A DNA stretch of 64,000 nucleotides from Lanius collurio (lineage: Eukaryota; Chordata; Aves; Passeriformes; Laniidae), in the NCBI GenBank assembly GCA_020086605.1, contig JACBWW010000022.1, positions 5,705,358 to 5,769,357 of the forward strand, given 5' to 3'. Position 1 is the stretch's first letter. Every line of letters begins with the position of its first letter. The position numbers and the translations under genes were made by a program. Under the pieces are notes generated by a model. The model was not told the origin of the DNA. It saw nothing but the letters and a program-made list of their open reading frames with translations, and did no database searches. This document shows, in pieces, positions 62,585 through 64,000 of this stretch.

Positions 62585-62700
62585 GCCTTATTATCTTATC
62601 AGTGGTGCAGTCACGGAAGTGCGAATCTTATCTGAGGATTACATCTGGCAAGGATCATGATTAAAAAGATAGTATCTCATAATCTATCTCAAATTGTTTA
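62585..62700. promoter_or_regulatory. GATA/ETS motif cluster, candidate enhancer
   Basis: Two adjacent TTATC cores (62591-62600), a CTTATCTG (62627-62634) and AGATAG (62668-62673), plus nearby TATCT words, give several GATA-factor sites. An ETS-type CGGAAGTGCG lies at about 62614-62623 and an E-box CATCTG at about 62643. Several CpGs are kept in this otherwise CpG-poor region. GATA, ETS and E-box sites together are typical of blood and endothelial enhancers. That role is inferred from motif content alone. Confidence 0.38.
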
Positions 62701-64000
62701 CTGTACTCATGCTATTTATACCCAGCATATAATTAAAAGCCACACCCTTGCACACAGGTATGGAGTTTTGACTGCATGCTTAGATAAACAGTGTTACAGA
62801 AGTCAGATCATGTTCCCCTCAAGAATATAAAAAATAGTAAATGAGTGAACTCAAAAGGCAAAAGGACAAAAAACCCCTACAACTTATCTGAGCACAAAAA
62901 AAAAAAAAGTCTAAATAATCTGGAATGGAATGAAGCACAATATCAGTACATAGGGACAGGAAGAAGCAGGAATGAATTCTTTCTGATATCAAAGAATTTC
63001 ATCAAGGAAGAAAAGTTAAGGGTTGGTCATACACAGCACTTCTGTTGTTTTGAAAAACTTTCAGTTCAGAGTAGCATTGAAGAGTAGTCTCAGGAATGCA
63101 AATATAAATGTCTGTATTTCTCTAACACTTGAAAATCGCAATTATCTATGAACTATTTCAACTGTATCAGGCACCTCTTTGGTTCAGTCTGTTTGGAATC
63201 TACTGTTTAACCCAGATCCCTGCACAGCTCTAGGAATCTATTTAGGGACTCTGCTTGGGGCCAAGGCACCAATGATGCAAACCACATGCACAGATACTAT
63301 CTGAGGAATTAAATTAATATATAAACTACATCTCTTTTTTATAGTAAATTCTGAATTGCAGACCAACACAACTTACTTGCAAACTGCATGGAGGAAAACT
63401 CAATTTCTTAAACACTTACAAGTAGTATGACTGCAATCTCAGGGATCTGTGGCCTGCCTTGGTGGCACACATTCCCACCAATTTTCTGACAATCCCATAA
63501 TGAAAACAGACATTATTAACAAAGAGAAAAAACATCGAGCTAATAGCCAAGCAAGAGCTGAAGTCTTTATGAAATACTCTACATATTTGCTGTATTTAAC
63601 CATATAATCAACCCTTGTACTAATCAGAATCAACCTTTAGATTATGTGCTCCTGTCTTTAATCCAGACAAGGAACAACTCCTATAACCAGCTACTAATTC
63701 TTTTTAAGGACAATTAATATCCTCTGCATTTCAGTGGTACAATTTGTGTTGTCTTATCACAGGACCATCTGCATACAGATACACCAGAGCACATGCTCCA
63801 CACACTTCTCAAAACTGCTGCTGACATTCTTTGTATGCAGACATGTCAAAAGCCCCAACCAACCAACACACTGATGGTGTGGACATGACTATGCAGCTCC
63901 TGCTCCAGACTAAGGGAGGGGCAAAGCAGAGTTCTGAGGGAATTCACATCTGATGGCTTCAGAGTCATCCCATTCTATGCTGAACTCCCAGGTGAAAAGC
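62701..64000. other. AT-rich non-coding stretch to the window end
   Basis: No gene is supported. An A13 tract lies at 62896-62908. Open frames of 80 codons (62845-63087, plus) and 64 codons (63439-63633, minus) have no recognisable content. The last 150 bp is slightly richer in G and C. Confidence 0.55.
62896..62908 (+). repeat. Poly-A tract (A13)
   Basis: Thirteen A residues after AGCAC. No retroposed body is recognised upstream. Confidence 0.92.

Noticed and set aside
1..64000. CRISPR arrays, bacterial operons, phage or insertion sequences
   Set aside because: No regularly spaced repeats, ribosome-binding sites or dense coding were seen. The sequence is vertebrate-type.

Overview
The window is AT-rich, CpG-poor vertebrate nuclear DNA, most likely from a bird or another archosaur. 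The best evidence is three degenerate tails of chicken-repeat-1 (CR1) LINEs at about 31984-32040, 53301-53501 and 60541-60712. Faint, decayed pieces that resemble ancient amniote MIR-type SINEs support this. Interspersed repeats are otherwise sparse, as in a compact avian genome. I saw no bacterial-type operons, CRISPR array, phage or insertion sequence, and no tRNA or rRNA gene.

I found no protein-coding gene that I can defend. The longest ATG-initiated open frames are only 116-137 codons. They lie on both strands, overlap GC-richer patches or other frames, and show no domain I recognise. The window is best read as intergenic gene-desert sequence or the inside of very large introns. Two acceptor-like splice sites followed by open frames (4739 and 20273) are the only weak hints of exons.

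Layout. 1-6 kb: an (AT)n microsatellite, several short inverted repeats, a possible terminal exon and a MIR-like piece. 6.0-6.4 kb: a GC-rich patch ending in a strong hairpin. 6.4-20 kb: mostly featureless AT-rich DNA with small GC-richer patches near 11.1, 13.6 and 19.1 kb. 20-26 kb: a polypyrimidine/acceptor motif, a GC patch at 21.84-22.18 kb, a probable conserved non-coding stretch at 22.38-22.9 kb and three short tandem duplications. 26-44 kb: largely plain, with one CR1 tail, a candidate regulatory stretch at 33.06-33.38 kb and a palindromic TCF/LEF-like site at 35.94 kb. 44-48 kb: three MIR-like fragments and a perfect CRE. 48-57 kb: short repeats, a CR1 tail, a promoter- or LTR-like GC-richer block at 54.29-54.72 kb and a motif-dense stretch near 56.1 kb. 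57-64 kb: a CR1 tail, a perfect 13-bp inverted repeat carrying orphan-nuclear-receptor half-sites at 60.84 kb, and a GATA/ETS motif cluster at 62.58-62.70 kb.

No novel multi-gene system is visible. The points most worth checking are the non-coding ones: the 60.84 kb hairpin, the GATA/ETS cluster, the RFX-like pair around 22.4-22.9 kb, the 54.3-54.7 kb promoter-like block and the possible exon at 4.74 kb. All assignments rest on reading the sequence by eye against remembered family features. No alignment or database search was run.
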